Of a stretch of 64,000 nt of DNA, positions 52,204 through 60,284 are shown piece by piece. Below the pieces are notes generated by a model. That model was not told the origin of the DNA. It made no database searches and saw only the letters and a list, made by a program, of their open reading frames with translations. The stretch comes from Actinomadura flavalba DSM 45200 (GTDB lineage Bacteria > Actinomycetota > Actinomycetes > Streptosporangiales > Streptosporangiaceae). Within the stretch, counting starts at the first letter, position 1. The number at the start of each line of letters is the position of its first letter. Made by a program: the position numbers and the translations under genes. The stretch lies in NCBI RefSeq assembly GCF_000374305.1, contig NZ_KB894095.1:186001-250000 (forward strand), in the 5' to 3' direction.

Positions 52204-52824
52204 TCAGGGCGACGCCGCGAGCACGGCGGCGACGGTCCCGGCGAGCATGTACGGGCCGAATGGGAACTCGCCCTCGCGCGTCCGGCGGACGATCAGCAGC
52301 CCGACCGCGACGAGCCCGCCGACGAGGTAGGTGAGCAGCAGCCCCGTCGTCCAGGCGCGCAGCCCGAACCAGCCGAGGTACAGGCCGAGGACGCCCGACA
52401 GCTTCACGTCGCCGAAACCGATGCCGCTCGGGACCAGCACGATCTGCACGCCGTACACGAGGAAGAGCGCGGCCATCCCGGCGAGCGCGCCGAGCAGCCG
52501 CGCCGCGCCGTCGTCGGCGAACGGGACCGCGACGGCGAGCAGCACCCCGGCGATCCCGTAGGACGGCAGCGTGAACCGGTCCGGCAGCCGCTTCACCGCC
52601 AGGTCCACGTGGCCGAGCAGCACCGCCAGCACGGCGAGATACAGCAGCGCCGGGAGCACGGGGCCCGGATGCCGCGCGCCGAACGCGCCGCACAGGAGCG
52701 CCGCCAGGAGCGCCCCGGCGATCCGCGCGGAACGTCCGGGCGGACCGCTGTAGGGCGTGGCGAGGGTCAGCGCGCACCAGGCGGCGAGGGCGCCGCAGGC
52801 CGCCGCGACGGCGGGAACGAGCAT
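52204..52824 (-). CDS. Prepilin peptidase (A24 family, TadV/CpaA-like)
   Basis: 206 residues with about seven or eight helices. The two catalytic aspartates are Asp74 (HVDLAVKRLPDR) and Asp139 (GFGDVKL), the hallmark of aspartic prepilin peptidases. There is no N-methylation domain. It should process the Flp pilin and TadE-like proteins at the membrane. The length is slightly above the usual ~150-180 of TadV. It lies 4 bases after the NlpC/P60 gene and is followed by the giant Flp-like gene. Confidence 0.88.
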   Translation of the reverse strand: MLVPAVAAACGALAAWCALTLATPYSGPPGRSARIAGALLAALLCGAFGARHPGPVLPALLYLAVLAVLLGHVDLAVKRLPDRFTLPSYGIAGVLLAVAVPFADDGAARLLGALAGMAALFLVYGVQIVLVPSGIGFGDVKLSGVLGLYLGWFGLRAWTTGLLLTYLVGGLVAVGLLIVRRTREGEFPFGPYMLAGTVAAVLAASP

Positions 52825-52828
52825 TCCG

Positions 52829-54052
52829 TCAGCCGAAACGGCGCGCGAACGAGGGCTGCCGCAGCGGCGAGATCTTCACGACGTCGCCGGTCTGCGGCGC
52901 CTCCACCATCTTGCCGTCGCCGTAGTAGATCGCGACATGACGGGTCGGTCGCGATCCGAAGAAGACGAGATCGCCCGGTTGCAGCGCGTTCAGCGGCACC
53001 GCGCGCCCGCGCGGGTCGTCGAGCTGGTTGCCGGTGAAGTGGCCGAGCGCGATCCTGCCGCGCGACGCCTGGTAGACGGCGTACAACGTCAGCCCGCTAC
53101 AGTCGAAGCCGACCTGGATGCGGCCGTCGTGACCGCCCGGTGAACAGCAGATCCCGGCGGTCGGGCCGCTGTAGTTGCCGCCGCCCCACGAGTAGGGCGT
53201 GCCCTGCCAGCACAGTGCCCACGCGACGACCGCCGCGCCGAAGGACAGGTCCTCCGGCGGCGTCTTCCCGTCCTTGGCGCACTCGTTGACGACCGCCGCG
53301 CCGCCCGCGGCGGTGACGCCCGCCATCGCGGGCGCGCCGGTGTAGGCGAACGGGTCCTCGCGGTCCACCAGGCGGATCTTGAACAGCCGTGTGACGCGGG
53401 CGCGGTCGACGCTCGGGTACACCTGCACGCCGTCGCACGTGCCCGACACGACCGGTCCGACGCCGGTGGCGCCCGCGGCGGCGTTCGCCCGGACGAACAC
53501 GCAGTGCGGCAACTTCAGCTCGGCGATGGCGCGGGCGGTCGCGAACCGGCCGATGCCCTCGTCGCCGGACCCGTCCTTGCACAGGTTCCGCCGCTCGGCC
53601 AGGTCCTGCCTCTCCCGCTCGGTCAGCTCGCCCTCGCTCTTGAGCTGGCACTCCTGGGAACGGGCGTCGACGCGCGCGGTACCGCCGGTCATGCCGCTGA
53701 GACGCACCTCGGTGACGGAGGTGTCGTTGCGTTCGGCGTGCCGTTTCGCCGCCGCCTCGGGCGGCGCCCCGACGCCCCAGTACCCGGCGGCGTCCGGTTC
53801 CAGGCCCGCCATCACCATGGTGACGGCCTGGTCGCGCAGCGGGGCCAGCGTGCCGATCGCCGCCGCGTCCGCCCCGACCTGCGTGCGGTGCCGCATGTCG
53901 CTGGCGTTGGCGATGCGGCCGAACACGAGAAGGCCGCCGGCGAGCAGCAGCGCCATCGTCATGACGAGCGTGGACGTCGCGATGCCCGCGTCGCCCCGGG
54001 GCCGTTTCCCGCCGCGCAGCCGAACCAGCATCCGCGCCCTTCCCTCAGCCAT
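52829..54052 (-). CDS. NlpC/P60 cell-wall hydrolase with pilin-like N-terminus
   Basis: About 407 residues. The N-terminus is GDAG-IATSTLVMTMALLLAGG, a prepilin-like signal with a Thr at +5, then a helix. The middle (80-270) is a mixed exported domain with cysteines, and the C-terminal ~120 residues are NlpC/P60: FDCSGLTLYAV (catalytic Cys), a His in RHVAIYYGDGKMVEA, and GDLVFFGS. It would cut peptidoglycan peptides to let the pilus through. ATG 54052 or ATG 54031, the latter with GGGAAGG upstream. The combination of a TadE/TadG-like N-terminus with a hydrolase is unusual. Confidence 0.82.
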   Translation of the reverse strand: MAEGRARMLVRLRGGKRPRGDAGIATSTLVMTMALLLAGGLLVFGRIANASDMRHRTQVGADAAAIGTLAPLRDQAVTMVMAGLEPDAAGYWGVGAPPEAAAKRHAERNDTSVTEVRLSGMTGGTARVDARSQECQLKSEGELTERERQDLAERRNLCKDGSGDEGIGRFATARAIAELKLPHCVFVRANAAAGATGVGPVVSGTCDGVQVYPSVDRARVTRLFKIRLVDREDPFAYTGAPAMAGVTAAGGAAVVNECAKDGKTPPEDLSFGAAVVAWALCWQGTPYSWGGGNYSGPTAGICCSPGGHDGRIQVGFDCSGLTLYAVYQASRGRIALGHFTGNQLDDPRGRAVPLNALQPGDLVFFGSRPTRHVAIYYGDGKMVEAPQTGDVVKISPLRQPSFARRFG

Positions 54053-54114
54053 AGCGTCACCGTGACGGTAGTGAAAGGGAATCGGCGCCGACAGGGCCCG
54101 CGGACCCAATTCCG

Positions 54115-54534
54115 TCAGCCGCGTGATTCACGCCAGATCTCGCCTTCGGCCGAACGGCGGCGCCCGCCGCGCCGTTCCACGAAGAACGAGATGACCGCGA
54201 GTCCGAGCACGATCCCGAAAGCCGCCTCGATGGCCGCGACGACCGCGATGCGCGGCCCCGGCTCGCCGGGAATGGCGAGCCGCAGCCGCAGCACGAGGGC
54301 GATCAGCGGCACCGGCGCCGACACCGCCAGCGACCACGCCAGCGTCCGGGGCTCGCCCAGCGGCGCCCCCGCCGCCAGGCCCATGAACACGCACGCGACG
54401 AGCCACGGCAGGTGGCCGCGCAGCACCTCGGCGTAGTCGTCGGTTCCGGGGCCGACGGCCAGGACCTTGAGGGTGAGCAGCGCGAGGACCGCGAGGATCG
54501 CCGCCGCCGTCCACACCGAGAGAGCCGCACGCAT
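54115..54534 (-). CDS. Four-helix membrane protein of unknown function
   Basis: 139 residues with about four membrane helices (WTAAAILAVLALLTLKVLA, LPWLVACVFMGLAAGAPLG, WSLAVSAPVPLIALVLRLRLAI, RIAVVAAIEAAFGIVLGLAVISFFVE) and a basic C-terminus. The family is not recognised. It sits in the Tad locus, 53 bases after the OmpA-like lipoprotein and 62 before the NlpC/P60 gene, which suggests a link with the pilus but does not prove it. Confidence 0.65.
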   Translation of the reverse strand: MRAALSVWTAAAILAVLALLTLKVLAVGPGTDDYAEVLRGHLPWLVACVFMGLAAGAPLGEPRTLAWSLAVSAPVPLIALVLRLRLAIPGEPGPRIAVVAAIEAAFGIVLGLAVISFFVERRGGRRRSAEGEIWRESRG

Positions 54535-54587
54535 GCCGGGATCGTAGGCGGCGCGGGCGCCGGGGGTGAAGGGCCCGCGGTCCCAGG

Positions 54588-56093
54588 TCAGCGGACCCGC
54601 AGACCGGCGATCGTCGCCCCCTCCTTCTCCTTCCACGGGATGCGCAGCTCGACCTCGGCGGTGTTCTCCTGGAGCTTGTAGACACCGCCGAACGTGACGG
54701 TCGCGCCCGGCGCCAGGCTCTGCCGGGCCGCCGGGCGGTTCATGCTGGTGCAGAGGCAGTGCGTGATGCTCGTCCGCGCCGGGAGGTAGCGCAGCTTCCC
54801 GGCGGGGTCGGCGAGCACGACCGAGCCGGTGTCGGACAGCCCGGCCTGGGTCTCGAAGGCGTTGCGGACGTCGATCGCCGCCGAGGAGGTGTTGCGCAGC
54901 GTCCACGTCACGACGGTGGTGCCGTCGGCGGCGCGGTTCAGCGCGTCCACCGTGGCCTCCAGGCCCTTGGCGTCGGCGGCGCGGAACGTCGCCTTGCCGA
55001 GCGCGCCGCCGGACGGCCGCGGCGACGCGGCGGGCGACGGCGGCGCGGGCGGGCGCGGGCGCGGGAACGTCACGGTGACCCGGCGGTTCTTGCGGCGGCC
55101 CCGGTCGTCGGCGTTGGACGCGACGGGGTCGGCCGAGCCGTGCCCGGCGGGCGTGAACGTCACGCCCTGCCGCGTCACGAGGGTCTTGAGACGGTTCGCG
55201 ACGGTCGCCGCGCGGCGTTCGGAGAGCGGCCGGTTGATGGCGTCGTTGCCGGACGAGTCGGTGTAGCCGTCCACGCGCACGTCGGTGCCCTGGGACGCGT
55301 CGATCTGCCCGGCGACGCCGCGCAGGACGCCGTCCGCGCGCGGGGTCAGGTCGGCCTTGTTCAGCGCGAACAGCACGTCGGCCGAGAGCCGCACGGCGCG
55401 TTCGTCGCCCTCGTCGGCGATGTCCTGCTCGTCGCCCTCGACGACCGTCTCGACCGGCAGGACGCGGGGCGCCGCGAGATCGGCGGTGGCCGCGTCGACC
55501 TTCTGGTCGGCGGGACGCGCGACGGGGCCGTTGCCGAGCGGCACGTCGGCGAACGGGACCGTCAGCGGCAGCTCGACCGTCACCCGCGACACGTCGGCGG
55601 GCGGGGCGGGGAACGCCGCGTACAGGTCGGTCGCCTGGCCGGGCGCGACGGTGCGGCCCGTGGTGTCCGAGCACAGGCACGTCCCGTCCTTGGTCCGCAG
55701 CGGGCGGTAGAGCTTCCCGCCGGGCCCGTCGAGCAGCCCGGCGCCGCTGAGCCGGAGGGACGAGCCGCTGACGGCCGCGTCGGTCTCGAAGAACGCGAGC
55801 TCCAGGCGCAGCGGCGCCTGCCCCTCGTTGACGACGCGGAAGGTGCCCGTCACGGCCTTGTCGGACGTCCGGCTCAGCGCGCGCAGTTCGACACGTCCGG
55901 GCCCGTCCCGGTGCGCCAGCTTCGCGACGGCCAGCGGCGCGCCGTCTCCGCCGCCCCCTCCCCCGCCGCTCGTCGGCGCCGCCGACGGTGACTTCGAGGG
56001 CTCGGGGTCGCCGGAGCAACCGGCGGCGACCAGCGCGACGCACAGCGCTCCACCACCCAGAATCCGGAATCCGTACCGCGCGGAGCGGGCCAT
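54588..56093 (-). CDS. OmpA-like lipoprotein with duplicated flanking CxC modules
   Basis: 501 residues. Lipobox LVAAGC (Cys26), a Ser/Gly linker, then module A (about 60-190), an OmpA peptidoglycan-binding domain (~230-345: VLFALNKADLTPRA, VDGYTDSSGNDAINRPLSERRAATVANRL, GSADPVASNADDRGRRKNRRV), and module B (~375-495). Modules A and B are related: KLYRPLRTKDGTCLCSDTTGRTVAPG and KLRYLPARTSITHCLCTSMNRP, each with a CLC. OmpA domains bind diaminopimelate; in a Gram-positive, it would anchor a lipoprotein to the wall. It lies right after a strong hairpin. Confidence 0.85.
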   Translation of the reverse strand: MARSARYGFRILGGGALCVALVAAGCSGDPEPSKSPSAAPTSGGGGGGGDGAPLAVAKLAHRDGPGRVELRALSRTSDKAVTGTFRVVNEGQAPLRLELAFFETDAAVSGSSLRLSGAGLLDGPGGKLYRPLRTKDGTCLCSDTTGRTVAPGQATDLYAAFPAPPADVSRVTVELPLTVPFADVPLGNGPVARPADQKVDAATADLAAPRVLPVETVVEGDEQDIADEGDERAVRLSADVLFALNKADLTPRADGVLRGVAGQIDASQGTDVRVDGYTDSSGNDAINRPLSERRAATVANRLKTLVTRQGVTFTPAGHGSADPVASNADDRGRRKNRRVTVTFPRPRPPAPPSPAASPRPSGGALGKATFRAADAKGLEATVDALNRAADGTTVVTWTLRNTSSAAIDVRNAFETQAGLSDTGSVVLADPAGKLRYLPARTSITHCLCTSMNRPAARQSLAPGATVTFGGVYKLQENTAEVELRIPWKEKEGATIAGLRVR

Positions 56094-56125
56094 GGCCTGC
56101 CTTTCTTCAGCGGAATACGACAAAC

Positions 56126-56157
56126 GGACCGGAGGAACCGCGGGGTTCCTCCGGTCC
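56126..56157. terminator. Perfect 14-bp hairpin between flp and the OmpA-like gene
   Basis: GGACCGGAGGAACC (56126-56139), loop GCGG, GGTTCCTCCGGTCC (56144-56157). A C-G pair extends it by one more. It lies 47-78 bases after the flp stop, on the minus strand, and before the OmpA-like gene. It may terminate most flp transcripts, so flp is made in excess over the downstream genes. Confidence 0.75.
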
Positions 56158-56204
56158 GGGACGGTACTCCCTGCCGGGCAGGGCGGGTAGTGCCGTCGTT
56201 CCCA

Positions 56205-56420
56205 CTACTCCGGGAACATCTTCTTGATGGCGGCCTCGACCCGGGGGACGACGGTGTCCTTGGCCGCCGCGATCAGCGCGACGATGATCACTCCCGCGAC
56301 CAGGATCAGCGCCGCGTACTCGATCGCGCTCGCTCCGCGCTCCTGCCGTTCCTTGATCGCCTCGACACGTCCGTGCACGAACGTCTGCAACGTCACGTAG
56401 AGGGGGATCATCGGGTTCAT
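56205..56420 (-). CDS. flp: Flp/Tad-type pilin
   Basis: 71 residues. The prepilin signal ends ERG-ASAIEYAALILVAGV (cleavage after Gly29 by the family rule; Glu34 at +5 and Tyr35 as in Flp), followed by one hydrophobic helix and a short C-terminus (KDTVVPRVEAAIKKMF). The mature pilin would be ~42 residues. The leader of 29 residues is long for the family. ATG with GGAGG 5 bases upstream. It stands between the two-component genes (156-base gap) and a strong hairpin, consistent with its own strong promoter. Confidence 0.92.
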   Translation of the reverse strand: MNPMIPLYVTLQTFVHGRVEAIKERQERGASAIEYAALILVAGVIIVALIAAAKDTVVPRVEAAIKKMFPE

Positions 56421-56576
56421 GCTCGCCTCCCGGCGTTTCTCGGCCAGCTTTCCGCGTTGCCAGGAGACTAGGAATGGCGCGGCCGTTCCCCCAGGGTCCG
56501 GCGGCCCAATACCGGGCCCTTTCCGCTGACGCGGTGGCGCGGGCCCCTGGGCCCAGCCGAAGCGTTTCCGCACTGC
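56421..56576. promoter_or_regulatory. Probable flp promoter region
   Basis: The only sizeable gap (156 bases) in the minus-strand run from cpaB to the OmpA-like gene. I see no confident -35/-10 pair; the location is inferred from the gap and from Flp being the major pilin. Confidence 0.35.
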
Positions 56577-57266
56577 TCACCGGGGGTCCTCTCCCCGGGT
56601 GCCGAGCCATTCCGCGATGGCGGCGGCGCGGGAGGTCACCGCCAGCTTGGTGTAGATCCGGTTGACGTGGTTCTTGACGGTCTTCTCGGCGAGGAACAGC
56701 CGTCCGGCGATCTCGCCGTTGGCGTGCCCGCGCACGATCAGCTCCATCACCTCGGCCTCCCGCTCGGACAGCCCGAACCGGTCGCGGGGCGCGCGGGACG
56801 GAACGGGCTCGCGGGCCCGTCCCGGCGCGGGGACGGGCGGCGTCCGGGGCTCGTCCCGGACCGCCTGCACGAGCGCCGTCACCGCCGACTCCGAGAACGG
56901 GGTGGCGCCGCGCACCGCGTCGTACACGGCCGCGGTCAGCTCCTCGGGCGTGAACGACCCGTGCACGAGGTACCCGATCGCGCCGTTGCCGACGGCCTCG
57001 CGCACGATGCGCGGATCGTCGGTGTAGGTCAGCATGATGACCGGGGTGGCACGGCTCAGCACCGCCAGCGCCTCGATCCCGCCCATCAGCGGCATCTGCA
57101 CATCGAGCAGCACCAGGTCGGGTCGGGTCTCCCGCGCGAGCAGGATCGCGCTGTGCCCGTCGCCGGCGACGCCGACGACCTCCAGCCCCGCCGCCTCCAG
57201 CAGCGAGACCAGACCCGACCGCACCACGACGTTGTCGTCCACGACGAGCAGCCGGGGGGCGCCCAT
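56577..57266 (-). CDS. LuxR/NarL-family response regulator
   Basis: 229 residues: receiver (LLVVDDNVVVRSGL, phosphoacceptor Asp55 in LVLLDVQMP, Thr in VIMLTYTDD, with Lys replaced by His in GYLVHGSF) and a C-terminal LuxR helix-turn-helix (LSEREAEVMELIVRGHANGEIAGRLFLAEKTVKNHVNRIYTKL). The conserved receiver Lys is missing, which often means altered phosphorylation dynamics. The ATG overlaps the kinase stop (TGATG). It is probably the dedicated regulator of this pilus locus, and the 156-base gap before flp is the obvious target. Confidence 0.9.
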   Translation of the reverse strand: MGAPRLLVVDDNVVVRSGLVSLLEAAGLEVVGVAGDGHSAILLARETRPDLVLLDVQMPLMGGIEALAVLSRATPVIMLTYTDDPRIVREAVGNGAIGYLVHGSFTPEELTAAVYDAVRGATPFSESAVTALVQAVRDEPRTPPVPAPGRAREPVPSRAPRDRFGLSEREAEVMELIVRGHANGEIAGRLFLAEKTVKNHVNRIYTKLAVTSRAAAIAEWLGTRGEDPR

Positions 57267-58474
57267 CACCGCGCTCCGTGCGGCACGGCGGCCGCGTCGG
57301 GCCGCAGCGCCGGGAAGCGCACCTCGACCGTCGTGCCCGCGCCGCGCTCGGACCGGACCCGGACCGTGCCGCCGCCGCGCGCGGCGCGCTCGGCCAGCCC
57401 GACCATGCCGTAATGGCCCTCGCGCGCCAGTTCGTCCAGCGGGCGCGGCTCGAAGCCCACCCCGTCGTCCTCGACCGTCAGCACGGCGGCATCACCCTCA
57501 CTCGTGAAACACAACCGGGCCGAACCGGCTCGGGCGTGGCGCTCGACGTTGGTCAGCAGCTCGCCGAGGATCGCGACGAGTTCGTGCCGGGCGTCGGGCG
57601 CCAGCTCGATGCCCGGCTCGGGACGTCCCAGCACGACGATCCCGGACGTCCGCTCGAAGCGGTCGACGACCGCGCCGAGCACCTGTGCGAGCGAGCGGCC
57701 GGGGTCGTCGTCGCGCAGTTCGGCCAGCAGCGAGCGCGCCTCCCGCGAGGCGATCTCGGTCGCGGCGGCGATCGTCTCGGCCTCGGTCACGGCCCGGTCC
57801 GGATCATTGCGGACCCACAGCGGCAGCGCCGCCGCCGCGAGCGCGATCCCGCGCAGGGTCTTGGCGAGCGAGTCGTGCAGTTCGCGGGCGAGCCGGGCAC
57901 GCTCCAGCGCGGCGGCGGTGACCACCTCGGCGGCGCGGCGGGCCCGCTGGGTCTCCTGCTGCTCGTCCAGCAGCGTCCGCAGCGCGACGCCCGCGAAACC
58001 GGCCAGCAGGTACAGCATCGGCTGCCCGATGACGCTCTGGAAGTCGCCCCCGCCGCCGGTGAGGCCGAGGACCGCGCCGTAGCAGGCGATCTGGAGGGTG
58101 GCGACGGCGAGCATCCCGGCCCACCGGTAGAGCAGCCCCGCCAGCGCCGCCGTCGCGACCGTCGCCAGCAGGTAGGGGCCGGACGTCCCGCCGATGCCCA
58201 GCACGGCGAACGAGCCGACCATGTCCAGGCCGAACAGCAGCGGATGCCGGGCCACCCGGGGCGCGATGGCCCCCGACCCCCGGACGAGGATGCCCGACAG
58301 CGCGGCGACGCCGAGGACCAGCGCGAACGACAGTGGGTCGGCGAGCCGGTCGGGCAACAGCAGCAGGGTCATCAGCGCCATGAGCAGGCGCAGCTTCATC
58401 AACAGGCGGAAGGCGCCCACCACGCCCTCGGGCAGGACCTCGCGGGGCTCGCCCGGCTCAGCCCAGGAGGCCAC
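57266..58474 (-). CDS. Sensor histidine kinase (NarX/DesK-like, HPK7)
   Basis: 402 residues. About five or six membrane helices within residues 20-170, a short coiled segment, a HisKA_3 dimerisation helix with His200 (LARELHDSLAKTLRGIAL), and an HATPase domain (ILGELLTNVERHARAG, DDGVGFEP, GMVGLAERAARGGGTV). There is no periplasmic sensor domain, so it probably senses membrane state. The GTG start overlaps tadC by 17 bases; its stop overlaps the response-regulator start. Confidence 0.9.
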   Translation of the reverse strand: MASWAEPGEPREVLPEGVVGAFRLLMKLRLLMALMTLLLLPDRLADPLSFALVLGVAALSGILVRGSGAIAPRVARHPLLFGLDMVGSFAVLGIGGTSGPYLLATVATAALAGLLYRWAGMLAVATLQIACYGAVLGLTGGGGDFQSVIGQPMLYLLAGFAGVALRTLLDEQQETQRARRAAEVVTAAALERARLARELHDSLAKTLRGIALAAAALPLWVRNDPDRAVTEAETIAAATEIASREARSLLAELRDDDPGRSLAQVLGAVVDRFERTSGIVVLGRPEPGIELAPDARHELVAILGELLTNVERHARAGSARLCFTSEGDAAVLTVEDDGVGFEPRPLDELAREGHYGMVGLAERAARGGGTVRVRSERGAGTTVEVRFPALRPDAAAVPHGAR

Positions 58475-59345
58475 TGCTGCTCACTCCCGACCCGAAGTAC
58501 AGGGCGCCGAGGACGACCAGCATGAGCGCCGGAAGCGTCATCGCCATCGTGATCGCTGTGATCTTCGGGTTGGCGCGCTGCGCCTTCCGTTTGGCCCACT
58601 GCGCCGACTCGCGCCGCATGTCGTCGCTGATGTCGACCAGCGCCGTGCCGAGCGGCGCGCCGAGCTCCTCGGCCTGGAGCAGCGCCGTGACGAACTGGTT
58701 CACCGCCTCGGAGTTGTTGCGTTCGCGCAGCTCGTCGAACGCCTCGCGGCGCGGCGTGCCCAGCTCCATCTGGCGCAGCGCCACGAGGAACTCCTCGGAC
58801 AGGGCGCCGGGCATGCTCTCGGCGACGCGGGCCAGCGCCATGCGGAAGCTGAGCCCGGCGCTGACGGTGACGGCGAGGACGTCCAGGAAGTCGGGCATCG
58901 AACGCTGGATGTCGTCCTGGCGGCTGACGCGCTTGCCGAACAGCATCAGCTCGAACTGGAAGCAGCCGACGAAGCACAGCACGCCGAGCAGCGGATGGCC
59001 GTTGAGGATCACCAGCAGGCCGACGAGGGCGAAGATGACGGCGTAGCCCGCCGTCCGCCGCGCGTAGCCTTCGACGGTCAGCCCGTCCGGGCGGCCCGCC
59101 GCGTCGATGCGGCGGCGGATCGTCGCGCGGCGGCCGCCGATCAGGTCCATCACCGGCCCGGTGAACGGACGGCCCGCGACGTCGGCGACGCGGTCGAGCA
59201 GGAAGCGCTCGTCGCGTGTCTTGGCGGGTGGGGCGAGCACCGCCTCGGCGGCGACGCGGTCACCGCCGGTGAGCAGAGCGACGCCCCACACCCCCGCCAG
59301 GACGCACAGCGCCGCTCCGGCGCCCATGAACAGAATCGGGAGCAT
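58458..59345 (-). CDS. tadC: Type II secretion F-domain protein TadC
   Basis: 295 residues, T2SSF domain with about four helices. Motifs include FLDVLAVTVSAGLSFRMAL and EELGAPLGTALVDISDDMRRESAQWAKRKAQR. It is the second inner-membrane platform protein of the Tad machine. It follows tadB by 9 bases. The start is ATG with GAGGTG upstream. Confidence 0.92.
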   Translation of the reverse strand: MLPILFMGAGAALCVLAGVWGVALLTGGDRVAAEAVLAPPAKTRDERFLLDRVADVAGRPFTGPVMDLIGGRRATIRRRIDAAGRPDGLTVEGYARRTAGYAVIFALVGLLVILNGHPLLGVLCFVGCFQFELMLFGKRVSRQDDIQRSMPDFLDVLAVTVSAGLSFRMALARVAESMPGALSEEFLVALRQMELGTPRREAFDELRERNNSEAVNQFVTALLQAEELGAPLGTALVDISDDMRRESAQWAKRKAQRANPKITAITMAMTLPALMLVVLGALYFGSGVSSSGLLG

Positions 59346-59354
59346 TCAGGCACC

Positions 59355-60284
59355 TCACACGTCGATCCGGGTGATGCGGCCGATGATGACGAGGCCGACG
59401 ACGAACAGGCCGGCGGCGATCGCGAGGATGATCTGACCGGGGAGCCGTTCGCTCATCGTCCGCAGCGCCCCGGGCTGCATGAAGTTGATGAGCGCGACCC
59501 CGGCGACGCTGAGGATGCCGATCGCCCAGTTCGTCACGACGGCCTCGCCCATGATCGTGCGGACCTCGCGGCGGGTCTCCTTGCGCTCCTCCAGCGTCCC
59601 GGCGATCGTGCGCAGCGCCGTCACCAGCGAACCGCCCGCGCGGGCCGAGACGACCAACGTGCTCACCAGCACGCCCAGCTCCCGCGACGGCAGCCGGTCG
59701 CCGAGGTCGCGCAGGGCCGCCTCGACCGGCTGGCCGAGCCGCAGCGCGTCGGACGTCTTGCGCAGTTCCTCCCCCGCCGGGTCGGCCAGCTCGTCCGCCG
59801 CGATCTGCAGCGCCGTCCGCATGACCAGGCCCGCGTGCGTCGCGTTGGACAGGACCCGGGCAAGCTCGGGGAGCTGAGCGATGAACTCCTCGTTGCGGCG
59901 GCGTTCGCGGCGCCGCACGAACGACAGCACACCCATGACAACGCCCACGGCGGCGACGACCCCGAACAGCGGCGCCACCCACGTCCCGACCAGGACGACG
60001 GCCGCGGTCGCGCCGCCGACCAGCGTCAGCAGCAGCGTCGACACGCGCCAGCGCATCCCGGCGGCGGCGAGCCGCCGCGCCAGCGCCTTGCCGAGCACCG
60101 TGCCGCGCAGCGCCCGGTCGAGCCGGTCCGCCAGGCCCGTGCCCGATCCGTCCGCCGACGCCACCGACCGCGCGAGGAGGCGGCGGCGACGGCTCCAGCC
60201 CGCCAGCAGGTCGGCCGCGCCCCAGGTCGCCAGGGCCAGGGTCGCCGCGAGCGTGGCGAGGATGGCGGGCAGCGGAAGGCTCAT
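59355..60284 (-). CDS. tadB: Type II secretion F-domain protein TadB
   Basis: 309 residues, platform protein homologous to PilC/GspF. Helices lie at the N-terminus (LPLPAILATLAATLALATWG), at 85-110 and in the C-terminal third. The T2SSF motifs include FIAQLPELARVLSNATHAGLVMRTAL and ARAGGSLVTALRTIAGTLEERKETRRE. The ATG overlaps the TadA stop (ATGA) and has AGGAGG 4 bases upstream. Confidence 0.92.
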   Translation of the reverse strand: MSLPLPAILATLAATLALATWGAADLLAGWSRRRRLLARSVASADGSGTGLADRLDRALRGTVLGKALARRLAAAGMRWRVSTLLLTLVGGATAAVVLVGTWVAPLFGVVAAVGVVMGVLSFVRRRERRRNEEFIAQLPELARVLSNATHAGLVMRTALQIAADELADPAGEELRKTSDALRLGQPVEAALRDLGDRLPSRELGVLVSTLVVSARAGGSLVTALRTIAGTLEERKETRREVRTIMGEAVVTNWAIGILSVAGVALINFMQPGALRTMSERLPGQIILAIAAGLFVVGLVIIGRITRIDV

